Shown here piece after piece: positions 25,264-37,190 of a stretch of DNA of 64,000 bases. The DNA is from Chinchilla lanigera (taxonomy: Eukaryota; Chordata; Mammalia; Rodentia; Chinchillidae), in contig NW_004955402.1 in assembly GCF_000276665.1 (NCBI RefSeq), forward strand, positions 3,592,802 through 3,656,801, given 5' to 3'. The notes under the pieces were generated by a model. The model worked only from the letters and a program-made list of their open reading frames with translations. It was not told the DNA's origin and did not search any database. The position numbers and the translations under genes are program-made. The number at the start of each line of letters is the position of its first letter. Within the stretch, counting starts at the first letter, position 1.

Positions 25264-25438
25264 CTTTAACGACCAGTTCTGCATAGTTTGATATCCCAAC
25301 CCCTCCTTCGGTGCGGATCATGCAGCGGTACTTCCCGGCGTCGCGTTTGGTGGTGTTCACCACACTAAAGGAAGCCATGAATCTTCGAGAACTGGTCGCT
25401 TTCATCTCCTTCAGCGGAGCATCGGGGACATCGATGCC
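25264..25438 (-). CDS. PTPRM: PTPRM exon encoding the second half of the Ig-like domain (probably exon 6)
   Basis: Coding exon of 175 bases encoding 58 residues plus one base. It starts GIDVPDAPLKEMKATSSRRF and ends SNYAELVVK. The RDAGKYRC segment is the D-x-G-x-Y-x-C signature of an Ig F strand, whose Cys closes the disulphide with the previous exon. VVNTTK holds an N-glycosylation sequon (NTT). The acceptor ends atgatacag and the donor is AAAG|GTATTT, which is a weaker match to the donor consensus than the other exons. It enters in phase 0 and leaves in phase 1, with the spare G joining AG of the next exon to make Glu. Compared with my memory of the human protein there are about five substitutions (for example R to P after GIDV, and FNVV to FSVV), so this reads as a diverged but functional orthologue. 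Confidence 0.96.
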
Positions 25439-25824
25439 CTGTATCATAGGGGTGGGGGGGACAGGAAGGAGCAACATGAGCTGTCGAATCAGAACCGCAA
25501 GACACCTGAGGGCGCATAGGCAATGTCACCATCAGGCACCTCTCTGCTCCCTTGTCTGCCACCCAGGGTGGCTACTTGAGAACAGCTGGTTGTGAGATGC
25601 TGGTGTGATCACCTCTTCAAAGATCACGGGAGGCAAATTAAAATGAAGTGTGCAGAAATGTCTTGTTTTGACCCTCTCATGATATTGTGTTAATTTAGTG
25701 CAACTGGGGGGGGGGGTGCAGAAAAACAGCATGAGGAAAATCATCTATATTTTGTTCCTTCTCAATGTCTGATCTTTTCATTAAACTTCATTTTTTATGC
25801 TTGGCCAGTAAGCAAAATTAATTC

Positions 25825-25950
25825 ATCTGGTATCCTATTACAGACCTCATTTTATATATGAGCAAACAAATAATTTACCAAGAGTAACAGTAAAATGTAC
25901 ATGAGCTATATTCCCAGTGAGCAGGGCTGGAGGGCGAGTCCAGCTTTACA
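25825..25950 (+). mobile_element. MIR SINE fragment
   Basis: CTCATTTTATATATGAGCAA and GCAGGGCTGGAGGGCGAGTC resemble the MIR core followed by its 3' part. Confidence 0.5.
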
Positions 25951-28900
25951 GTGTTCTTCTCAGACTAAGAGCAAAAACAAAAAACCAAAAATAGAAGTAA
26001 ATGTCTAAAAGTATTGCCCAGTATGGAGTATAACAAGAGCGTATCCTCTCCAGGAGGGCCTGCACTCCCCGGGCCACAGGAAGCAGGTTCACTACTGGGG
26101 CAAGTTTGTCCATTTTCATCCACAGATACAAGGTCTTTCAGCTATGCACACCTGGAAATCCACTGTATGCTTCCAAGAGCTTACAGCCCCCCTGTAAAAA
26201 ACGGGATTTCCATTTTACCTCCCCCGCCCACCATGACAGGGAGAAAAATGACCTTGAACACATTACTTGTAATTATTCCTGGAAATCAATAGAGAAGGAT
26301 CTCAAAGTGATGTACAGCGAGCAACATTTTGCCCATGCTCCTGGGGCGCCGACCTTGTGCTACCACTGTGCCTAGGTGAGCAGACAGAGGGCAAGCGCTG
26401 CGGTGCCTGCACCGACCCGGTGGCGCAAGTGTGGGGTGACCTGAACCACCAGTGATGGCAAAGGTCAGGCCCAGCAGACATCACGGTATGAGCCAGCTGT
26501 GCTTGAACAAGGAGGCCAGCGGGAAAAAGTGGCATGTGGACACTGACCAGGCCAAGGAGGAGGGTGGAGGAGAGTATTCTGGTCACAGGAGAAGTCCAGG
26601 AAGCCTAAGCGGTCAGGAAGAGCTGGCTGAGGTCAGGGCAGGCAGTGAGTGGAGCCGGGGCAGAGGGAGCCGGGGGACAGGGGAGCCGTATGCACAGAGG
26701 GACTCTCAGGCTGTATCCAAATGCTTTTATTTAGAGCTGAAAATGCAATGCTGCAAAAGAATAAAGCTCAGCTGTATCACTCTCAGTCTGGTAATATGCA
26801 GAGTCCTTGAAGCTTCCACCACCAAAATTCTCACTGGTGGCCTGGCCTAATGGACATGGTTTGGGGGTGAGCCTGACGGGGTGCCGCATCCACCATGACC
26901 TCTCAGTGACTTCCCTTAATGCGGCCGCTAGGACGCTCTCACAGTGCTGTCAGGAGGGATGGAAGATGCAGCAGGAAAACCGCTGGATGTCTAGCTCCTC
27001 CACACCCCTCCTGCACTCTGTGCAAATGAGCAATGGACCCAGGAGAAAGGCGGGCCAGCCGTCAGGATCCCAGCACTGGCCCTGGTCAGTATGAAGCCAC
27101 AACATCTGGCCAGATGTGCAGAGGCTAAGGGCTTGCTCACAGGGAGCACAGTACTGCACATGGCCTCCCACAGGGGCGGTGCGGCTGTGACCTCACCGGA
27201 CAGCGGGACGGGTTCCCGCAGCTCCCCGGAGCAGCTCTGCTGTGCGCGTCACTTGCAGGGCAGTGTGAAGGCGGCCAGCTGTGCGAAGACGGCCAGCAGA
27301 ACTCCTGCTGCACCCAAGGAAACATCAGGAGCACGGAAGAAGGGTTCCGCCAATCTTAGTTTTAGCTTATCGGTAAAAATGGCCTTGTTTACAACTTAAA
27401 ATACTGTAAGTCAGAATATATAACCCCACACGTCTTATATGTGTGTATTGTACTAACTGGCCTGAGCTTGACCTGAAAAACAGCACCAGGAAAGTTTGCA
27501 AAAGCATCACTGACACAAGAGGAAGGGCTCTCTGCACGGCACACAGTGATTTCCAGCAACAGCCCCTCCCAGCGAGCCCATTCTACCACTGGGAGCGGCC
27601 TCACACTCACCATTCCACACAAACGCAGTTTGCCTTTTTTTAAACTGACGAAAAGTAATCTCATTTTTACAGAAAAAATTGAAGCCCTAAAGAAGACAGA
27701 TTCACATTAATGAGTGTTTTGTTTATGGCAGTAACAGAAAGGACAGAGGGCTAGCTGTTTACTACTCCCTTGTGGCATGGCTCTGCTAAGGATACACCAC
27801 TGCAGAAAGCCTGTGTGTAGTACTTTTCCTAATAGAGGCACATCTCAAAAGGACGTCTATTCAAGAGAATTTGAATGCATGTGTTCAGTGACTCCTCACA
27901 ACTCTCCGAGGTTGCAGCGGATCACTCTCACTCTGGTAATATGCAGAGTGATTAGGAAACCTAATCCAAGGATTAGGAAACCTCCCTCATGGGTGTGTGT
28001 GTAAGCTTTTGGGCAGCGCTGCCTTCACACCACATACTCACCCTGTAGCAGAAAGCGCCTCTGACCAGCCCTGATGTGCCCCCAGAACTCTCAGGAAACG
28101 CCATGTGTTTAACTGCACAGAAAGTTAGATGGCTTCCTTAGGAGACGCACAGAGAGGGAGGCTGGGCCTCAGGCGCCAGCGTCGCTGCAGTTCAGGATCC
28201 ACACAGGAACATCAAAACACACATTCTGCGAGGCAGCAGATTGCTGGGTACTAAATCATTCACCCAGGCTTGGGTCGAAACATTCTGCAACCAAAACGTG
28301 GTGACCATCTTTCACGAGCCACGCACTGTCGCAGAACGGAGCAGAGGCTGGAAAGCAGCAGCCTTTACCTAACTGAGCTTGAAGACTCTTAGAGGGAGAG
28401 AAGAGCCAGGCGGCCATCACTGCAGAGCGGTGACCGGTCCCGCGGCGCACAGGCGGAGAGGGGCCTGCCCGGGAGGTGTCGCTGCCTGACCCAGGCTTGC
28501 AGCTGCGCAGTCGCCTTGGGCAGGGACAAGGAGGGGGAGCTCAGTGGAGGCAGGGCGCCAAGTATCCACTGGTGGCTGTGGATGAGGGTGGGACGGAAGC
28601 ACAATACGGAACACTCAGAGTGTGAGCCGCTGAGGGCCACCACTTCTGCAGGTGCCAGGAGGAGAAGGACTTTAGGCAGACGGCCCAGCAGCCCCTCCGT
28701 GGGTACAAGAATGGACCCGAAAGAGTCCGGTGGATGCCATGGAAACTGTTACTGCTTCCGGAAATCATAGTGACAGAGGACAGAAAGACGAGGGCAGAGA
28801 GGAAAGGGAGGATTGGGAGAGGCTCAGGAAGCAAAGTCAGGGAGTGCATTCTGCTGCAGCAGGGCTGTCTCCTCAGCACTCCGAGGTCCTCCGGGTCAGG

Positions 28901-29619
28901 AGCCACATCTTATGTATCTTGTGTACCCAGGTGTAAAATGCACAGAACTAAAAACATCAATGTCTCTGAGGATCACGGCCTCAGTGGAAAAAAATGTTCC
29001 ATAGGTAGAAGAGAAAGTGGGTTTCTCTTACATAACAGATAGATACCCCAAGCCTGAGAACCAGACACCTAAGTTCTACGTACAAGGCAGACCAAGAGGG
29101 TTCAAAAGAGAATATTTGTTACACAGATGAAACCTTTCCATCCTTTCTTTATTTTAAAATTGAACTTAGGAAGGGAGTATGCACCCAGGCAGAGGTGGGA
29201 GGCAAATACTCTGAAGATGGGCTAAGAGGATAGGAGCCAAGAATGTCAGAAGGACGCAGCTTCCAGCCTGGAACTTCCACAGGGACCCCACCACACCCTG
29301 ATTTCAGGTCCTCTGACGCCATCACAAAGGTAAATCTGTTAAGTTTGGGGTCGTTTGTTACAATACTACAATGAATGCTAATTAAGAAAAGATGCTCAGC
29401 TTGCTGGCAGTGTACAGCAGTGGTACATGTAATCTGCCAGAGCTGGACAGCAAGCCTTGAGGTGAGGTTTGCTCTTAGCGTCCTGACAAGAGTTCTAGTC
29501 AGAAGGTATCACTGCCACCAAAACAGAAGAACAAACTTGGCGGGCTGACTCACACTTACTTCTTCAAGATGTACTAGAAAGGAACAGTAACTCAAAGGAG
29601 GGTGTAGTGAGGGCGTAAG

Positions 29620-30400
29620 GGCAGATATGGACCAACGGAATAGGACAGAAAGATCAGAAATAAACCCTCACCTATTCCTCCATCCATTTTTAAGAAGATT
29701 CTGAAATGCTTCTGTGGAGAAAGGGCAGTTTGCAACCTGTGGTGCTGGGGAAACTGGACACCGACATGCAAAGGAGAGAGGATGGATTCCTGCCTTATAC
29801 CATATCCAAAAACAGGCCTAAATACCTAAACTCAAGGGCTAATATTATAAATCTCCTAGGAGAAATTTACACATGGGAGATGCTCTGCCACCTGGGATTG
29901 AGAACTGACTTCTTACATATGACGCCAAAATCAGAGGCCACACAAGAAAAGACAGATAAGTGAAAATTCATCAGCAAACTTTTGTTCATCAAAGGTCATG
30001 AATGAGGCAGCAAAAGGACAACCCAAAGAATGGGAGAAGGTATTTTCAAGTCATTTATCTAACAATGGATGAAGATTCAGAATAATTTAAGAAGACCTAT
30101 AATTCAACAATAATTACAAAATTCAATTAAAATTGGGCAAAGGACTTGAGATACTTCTTTAAAAAAGATATACAAATGGCCAACTAGCCCATAAAATGAT
30201 GTCCACCATCATTAGGCACCACACAGGAGCAAGTCAAAGTCACTGTGAAGTAGCACTTCACACCCAGTCAGCTAGTATTAAAAGTCGAAACACAGCAAGT
30301 GAGTGTGAGGATGGAGAGGATTTTGAACCCTTGTATACTGCTGATCGGAATCAGTCATTCATTGTAAGAAGTGTTCTGGCAATTGCTTAGTTAGAATGTC
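29620..30400 (+). mobile_element. L1 ORF2 C-terminal fragment
   Basis: ACCAACGGAATAGGACAGAA, GGGAAACTGGACACCGACAT, AAAATTGGGCAAAGGACTTG and ATACAAATGGCCAACTAGCC follow the last third of L1 ORF2 in sense. Several stops show it is dead. It is cut at 30400 and may continue as the 3' part from 30640. Confidence 0.85.
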
Positions 30401-30494
30401 TACAGGCTGGTGTTAATGGAAGCAGACAGGGCCTAGCAAGCAGCCTTCCAGTCATTTGGGAGTCAGAAAAAGCAGCTGCTGCTACCCTGCTGCT

Positions 30495-30615
30495 GCAACC
30501 CCCTCCCTCTCCTCCCCTCCCCCCTTCTCCCCACAGAGCCTCCTCGCCATCTTCCTCCTCTCCCCCTCCTCCTTCTCCCTCTTCCCTCTTCTTCTCCCCC
30601 ACCCCCCTTTTCTTG
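30495..30615 (+). repeat. Pyrimidine-rich low-complexity tract
   Basis: About 120 bases of C and T with few purines (CCCTCCCTCTCCTCCCCTCC and similar). It lies between two L1 pieces. On the transcribed minus strand it is purine-rich. Confidence 0.85.
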
Positions 30616-30639
30616 CTCCTGGACCTGAGGTGAATTCAG

Positions 30640-31085
30640 CCCTAAAAAGGAAGGAAATTCTGACATAACACTACAAGCCAGATGAACCCTATGCTAAATG
30701 ACATGAAAAGAAAATGCTGTATTACTCGAGGATCCAGAACTGACAAATAGGTACAGACAGAATGGTGGCTACCAGTGGCAAAGGGTAAGAGGGGGATGGG
30801 AATTAATGCTTAATGGCTTTTGCTTCATGGTTGAGAATGTACATGTGCCGCTGAATTGTACACTTAACCACTTCCCAGTCCAATCATTTAAATACTGGAT
30901 GACCAAATACTGTATATATTTTCATTATTTTTATAACAGGAAATATAAAAATGACAATTTTACCAACTGTACTCAATATAAGAATCGACTGGTTCAAATG
31001 ATACCTGCCCAAGTGACAGTGGGAACGGTCAGTACAGGAACAAACATGCGGCCTGGGAAAACTGTTATGGGTTAAAAGTGATCAG
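30640..31085 (+). mobile_element. L1M 3' UTR fragment
   Basis: GAACTGACAAATAGGTACAG, GAATGGTGGCTACCAGTGGC and TGAATTGTACACTTAACCAC are L1M 3' landmarks. Confidence 0.65.
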
Positions 31086-31199
31086 AACTGTAAATGTCAT
31101 GGTGCACGTAGCTTCCTACAATTGGAAGTAAAAAAAGACATAAATTTCCAGCTTTCCACCTCACTGGAAGACCTCCCTGAGGTGCAGCGGGCTGTGTGG

Positions 31200-31345
31200 G
31201 TTCACAGTGTTTGCACAGAAGCCAGGCGCGATGGTGAGCACCTGGGGTCCCGGGACTTGGAAGGTTGAGGCAGGAGCGGCGCTTGAACCCAACAGTTCTG
31301 GGCCTGTCTGGGCAACAGAGGAAGACGTGTCTCCAAAGGAAAATG
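31200..31345 (+). mobile_element. B1 SINE, old
   Basis: AGCCAGGCGCGATGGTGAGC, GGACTTGGAAGGTTGAGGCA and TCTGGGCAACAGAGGAAGAC follow the B1/7SL order, with many mutations. Confidence 0.7.
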
Positions 31346-33187
31346 TTTTTAATTAGTAGTTAAAATAGGCTGATTGGAAAAGATGGGAAGGAGAGCAAAA
31401 TGAGAGGCACAGGTGGACCTCACCTGTTAAGAGGGAACAGAGAGAAAATCGAGAGAAGGGTTTACCGCGCCGGGTGGGGAAGTGTACGCCGAGAACCCAT
31501 ACTATGCCGGAGACACTCTCTGCGCCGATGCAGACCTGCACAAAGTCTATTCTGAGGGGTAACAGAAAGAGAAACAGCCACTAGGCTCAAATATTTAACT
31601 ATAAAAACATATTCAATACAAAGAGTAAAAAATATTTCTGAAACTACATCATTGCATCACTTGTAGCTACATATCACTTATTTAGCATATTGTTTTTTTC
31701 TATGTTCTACATCATTTTAATTTAAATAACATTCGAAGTGATCTAAAACACACAGAAAGGTGTATGTCTTTGTTTCACTTCCCTGTGGAATCTCTGGAAT
31801 TTTTCATAATACTACATAGATATTACTAGATCACTGACAACAGTTTTATGTAGATAATAAGAACCCTGTTTTTAATGAGATCAAATATCTAGAAGATTTC
31901 TGTTTATTTTGTGGCATATCTCAAGCCTTTTACAGAATGAAACTCTACTTACTAGATAGCACTTTTACATAAATCAAAGTCAATTTCACTATTTTCAAAA
32001 ATGATTAAGTTCCTACCATACTGTCAGTCTCAGACTATGCAACCAACCTATTTTGAGGGTAGGACTCCAAGGGCAGTCTCAGAAATCCACACTTTCAGGT
32101 GTGGACATTTCTCAGAATGGAATATAGAAACCAAACCACATGGTACTAAGTGTGCCTGAGAGGATGGAAGATAAGAGCTTGCAGTGCGGCTGAAATGTAA
32201 ACTTAGAATTAGGAATGTGTGGCAATATTTAAAAATCCTCAAGATTAATCACCCAGATGATGCCTCTCTTTTAAACATGTGGCATGACCGACGCTTTCAT
32301 GCAAGTAGAGGACCCCGTTCTGGAGCCCTGGGGCCGACACTGAGGCTTCAGGGGAAGGAAATGAGCAGAGAAGCAGCCAGCAAGGATGGAGAGGTGGGGT
32401 AGAGAGGTGGGAGGACTAGAACAGGAGGGACTGAGAAGAGAAAGCAAAGTCCACGGGAGAGGGGAGACGACAATGACCTTGTAAAGGCGGGAATGGAAAA
32501 GGAACAAACAGAGCTGGTGACCAGTCAGATGGAGGGGAAGGAATGGGGACAGGGAGCAGAGTGAAAAGGATGCAGATGCCCAGACCCTGAGACCCAGGAG
32601 AGACACATCCACATGGAAAAAGAGATCCCTGCGCGACACCCCTCTTCCTTGCTCTGAAATCCTGCTGTGCGCGAGGCCATAAAGCTGGTTAAATCCACAG
32701 GGGCCTTGGGTTCCACAGGGGCTTGGGACGAGAGGGCATCATCCAGGAGCTGCCCTCAGTCAGGAAAGAAGGGACAGCGTCCTCAGAGATCAGCGGTGTG
32801 GGAGGTGAGGGGCAGAGATCTGAGGAGAGGACAGAAAACCTCCCTACTATGGTGTCAAACCCCATTTCCCGGGCCACTAGGAAATGAGGGCGAGACACGG
32901 TGCTTCCAGTCCTCGGCAGAGCAGCGGGCACCTCTCCTGTGCTGGCTCAGGGGATGAGAGAAGAATGCCGACGAACAAAGCCTGGGACGCAGTGGACTAG
33001 CAGCTTCTTGTCATCGTGCTGAAGCTGGCATCAGGCTAATAAGCCCTCATCCCTGGCTTCCCGGCACGCTCATCGTGTGCCTGTGAAATGCACAGGTGGC
33101 AGTGCATGTGGGTCAGCCACAGAGGAGGGCAGAAAAGGTAGCTGTAAAGGCAAATGATAAATTCAGGACTTCAAGACAGTATCAACC

Positions 33188-33293
33188 GGGGCTGGGGATT
33201 TAGCTCAGCAGCAAAAAGCGCCTGCCTGGCAAGCGCAAGGTCGTGAGTTCGGTTCCCGGTACCGCAGAAAAACCAAAAAAAAAAAAAAAAAAA
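33188..33293 (+). mobile_element. ID SINE, young copy with long poly(A) and perfect target-site duplication
   Basis: ID body GGGGCTGGGGATTTAGCTCA to GGTTCCCGGTACCG with a near-pure A tail of about 19 bases. AGACAGTATCAACC flanks both sides (33174-33187 and 33294-33307). The intact A tail and perfect duplication suggest a recent insertion. Confidence 0.95.
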
Positions 33294-34489
33294 AGACAGT
33301 ATCAACCCAAACCAAAGCCAAAACACACCCTGGACTACAGTCCTTCCTTGTGAAAACAGATGTCCCCGAGGACAGCCCTGCACGTAACAAGACTCAGAGC
33401 CACCGCATGTGACGAGAGGGGTGAGGCTGCGGAGCAGACCTTTTCCAACACTAAATCCAATCCCTGGTTATCTTAGTGGGAAGAAAGGACCCGGGGAGGC
33501 AGCTCCCCTTGCTTTCTCGTGGAGCTGGGAGCCAGCCCAGCACACGGCGTCCTGTCCAGGGCGCCCCACTTCCGGTACAGCAGTGTGCAGCAGGCTCAAC
33601 AGAGCACAGCCAGGACACAGTGGTCACCTCAGCCGGGACGCAGACAGTGAGTGTCCGGGGCGGCAAGTGCAGGCGGGGGCCAGTGGGATGGGCTGGGGCG
33701 GCACGGCTGTGGGCCCCGGGACGGGCCATCTACACTTCTCTCAACCCTTGGCAAAGCATGTGGCTCAGAACTAGAATTTTGAATTTTAGAAAGGTGTGTG
33801 TGCTGTTTATGATCTGACACTCCCGGGAAAGCTGGGCACAACCTCCCCCCCATTGCCAGGTAAGTTGCTGATTCTGCATGAGCACCCCTAAACACAGACC
33901 CTAAACAGGAAGACCAGACGCCCTAAACAGCCTCATGTCCTGTCAAGTGTGGCTGGTGAACAAATGGGCAGGTGTGGGGACAAAAGCAGAGGAAACACAC
34001 TCTGCAGGTTTGGGTGTGTGGTCCAGGTAATGTACAATACGCAGGGCAACCACTGGGACACATACCCCAGCGAGCACTGCAGAGCTCCGTCCACACCGGC
34101 TGCACCTTCCCGCCAGCAGCCTCTGTCTCTGAGGAACGTTTTCCCCTCTAGCCTCACAATGTAGGTTCTTGGCTCACCTGTGTCCTCAGCGGGGCCTCAG
34201 TTGACCAAGACCAGAAATGCACTCCTACATGGCTGCTGCTCTTGAAGCAGTGGCCCAGCTCTGACCCACTGCTCTGGCCACTCACCACAGCTGCTCTGTA
34301 CCCGGCCTTCTCAGGAACAGAGCTATGGGTTGGGTAGCTTGGCCAGGAGTCTTATGGCTGCAGCTCTAGCACAGAAGCCCAGCCTGGCCATCCTTGGGGT
34401 CTTAGTGGTGATGTTAAAACACATCACATTACAGTGACACATGCACAGCCATGCTTTGAACAGCACAGCTCCTCCTAGCTAAATCTTGG

Positions 34490-34845
34490 AAGCAGCCCAG
34501 ATGTCCATCAACAGATGAGTGGATAAAGAAAATGCAGTATTTACACCAATGGAGCACTACTTTCTCATAAAAAAGGATGAACCTGAGGTATTTGTAGGAA
34601 AATGGATGTACCTCAGACCACAACGTTAAGCGAAATAAATCAGACACACAAGCTTAATTAAGTATTGCACAGTTTCTCTTACATGAGAAACTTGAAGTAT
34701 AAACAAATTAAAGAGCAAAATAGAGAAACTTTAAAGAGAAACTTTAAGTATAAACAAATTAAAGAGGACTGTGATCATTATATACTGCAAACATGGACTA
34801 ATGAAAATAAAAATTTAAAGAAACAGCACCCTTTGGGAATGGGGG
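34490..34845 (+). mobile_element. L1 3' end with internal 51-bp duplication
   Basis: GATGTCCATCAACAGATGAG, GATAAAGAAAATGCAGTATT and GCGAAATAAATCAGACACAC are the L1 ORF2 end. In the part after it, GAGAAACTTGAAGTATAAAC at 34685 recurs with changes at 34736. Confidence 0.83.
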
Positions 34846-37034
34846 CATGGCCGAGCGGCTGACAATAAGAAGCCTTTGGCCCCTGGAGCCTCTCCATCAG
34901 AGTGGAATTAAATGGTGGCCAGACGGAGTCCTCCAATGCAGGGAGTCATAGAATGATCCATGAGCTCCGCTCCCCGCAGGCGGCTCCCGAGGTCAGAGGT
35001 GACCAGAGAGGGTCACGTGCTCAGGACCTGGGCAGGGCTGGGCACCTCGCAGCCTGTGGGGAAGGTTTTGGGATTGTAGACGGATGCCCACAGTGCAGTA
35101 AGGCTGGACATCTGCCAGCTGACCTCTCCCAGTTTTCCCAGGTGAGGATGCGACAGCCCCAGCAAGAAATGGTGTGCCACCTTCCCTCTGGAAGCAGGAC
35201 ACTGGACAGGGCCTGGAAGCGGGCATGTAGATGGCTCTCTGCCACCACAGAAAGCCGAGCAAGGCAGCCTGGATCCGCAGGAACAAAAGCCTTGGACTCC
35301 AGGCAGCACAGAGTGAGCGAGGACCCACTACAGATCCAGTCTGTTCCTGAATTTGCTGCCCAATGACTCGCCTGATAGCCAACGCTTTCACTGGGTTAAA
35401 TACAGCTCTTTATGAAGGCCAGGGTGTCTTTAAACATGTGCGTCATCTCAACGTGGGCAGGCTGGAAAAAGTCCTGACAGTTATTTAAAGTAGACATATA
35501 GCCTTCTTCACGCAGCTGACTAACTGGAGGACGTCTAAATAAGCAGTCACTTAGCAGCCCAGAGATACGTATTCGGTCTTTCAGGAATACTTTCGCCATA
35601 ATCAGAGCAATGATGGAAAGAAATTGAAGTCTGGAAAGCTGGCAGCACTTACAGTAAATTGGCCCATCTCAGGCTGCTGTGAGGGGACCGGATGAGAGTC
35701 TGTGGCACCTCCCCCTGCCACACTGGAGCACACCAACCCGTGCCCCATTCCTTGGCCAGCACAGGTGGCCCTGGGCCTTGCCACTCCCAAATGCCCACAT
35801 ACATGGCTTGGATGGACAGTCTCAGCTCCTGGTGGGTAGGCGCATCAGTGGGGTAGAAGTAAGTCTGTCTGAAACTCTTATGGATCTAAATCAATGCTAA
35901 TGAAACACCAACAGCAATCTTCTGCCGTGGCCCATCTTTTCTCATTTTAATAATTAAGATAGTCCTGAGCTCTGGATTCTAGACTATAACCAAGTTAACC
36001 CAATATTACCAGTTTAGAAGACCACACTCCAAAGTTCTGACTTCCTTTGCTATATACCATCAATATGTATATTAATGAGTATAACTGGCTTAACTGGCTA
36101 ATGAATATACAGGTAGCCAAGGAAATACACAGACACCTAAAGCTGTACCACACTCTTTGAACACTGTACAGTGTCATGTTCAAGTAGAATTTCATCATGG
36201 AAATTTAGAACCTCAACTCATATGAGGTTAATAACATCTGATATTATTTAATAACCTGTTCAAATTTTATTTGGAAGTTCATCCAGGTAACACAGGATAT
36301 ATATAATAAACACAGTACTCAGAAGTCCCAGTGAAAGTAGTTCTTTGGTCACAGAACGAAATAGCCAGCGGTTGCCTGGACTGACTCTCCACGTCACACT
36401 GCGGCACCTGACACTGACTGGCATTTTCTATCAGGATAAAAGTTGGGGCTGGCAAGGTGAGGACTCCCTCCATACCCTCTGCCACTGCAGTAACGCCTCT
36501 GACCTGGAGGAAGGGGCTGTGTCCCTGTACAGGATCTGAAGACAAGGGGAGTTCCTAACGTGGTGTTACATGAGCCCTACGTCTCCCCAGTCAATGCCTT
36601 GAAATATACAGCTCTTCTTGAAAACAGAAATGAAAGAAGGTGCCAATGGAAGACAAAGCCCTGCAGTCCTGCATGTGAATCGGAAAGGGCAGGCCAGTGC
36701 CTTTCCTGTGTGTCTGAGCACAACCCCTCCCGCCCTTGCTCAGTCTGAGAAGAACCAAGAACAACCAAGAGTTATCAGGAGCACCTCGGTGCTCGAACTG
36801 TACGTTTTAGTGGCCATTTCCACTAAAGAAGAACCAGGACTCCTCACAGAGATTGCCAACACTGGGTTCTAGGAGGGTGGTAAAAGCCTAGAATGTCTTC
36901 ATACCAGAACCAAGAAGCCAGCAAAATGGCTCAGCACGGGGGAGGCCATGAGGGGAGGGCGCCTAGCAATAAAGACAGTAAGTGCAATGGGTTCAGTCAC
37001 CGAATGTGCTTAAGTTTAAAGGCCTCTTATCACT

Positions 37035-37190
37035 GTCTTTAAAAAAAAAAAAACCAGCTTCACTGAAGTATAATGGATTTACCAAAGGCTTCACATCTTT
37101 AGGTAATCTGACCCTCACTAGCAAAGTAATTCTTTTGCTGTAAGCTGACACATACTCCATCAACATACTCATGGGAAGCAGCATGTGCAC
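37035..37190 (-). mobile_element. Possible L1M 3' UTR fragment, antisense
   Basis: An A13 run is followed by CCAGCTTCACTGAAGTATAA, which resembles the antisense start of an L1M 3' UTR. Short and worn. Confidence 0.35.

Noticed and set aside
35396..35599. 67-codon minus-strand frame (starts MAKVFLKDRI) as a possible exon or retropseudogene
   Set aside because: Its sequence looks protein-like at first sight, but no family is recognised, no good splice sites flank it and it is not a PTPRM domain.
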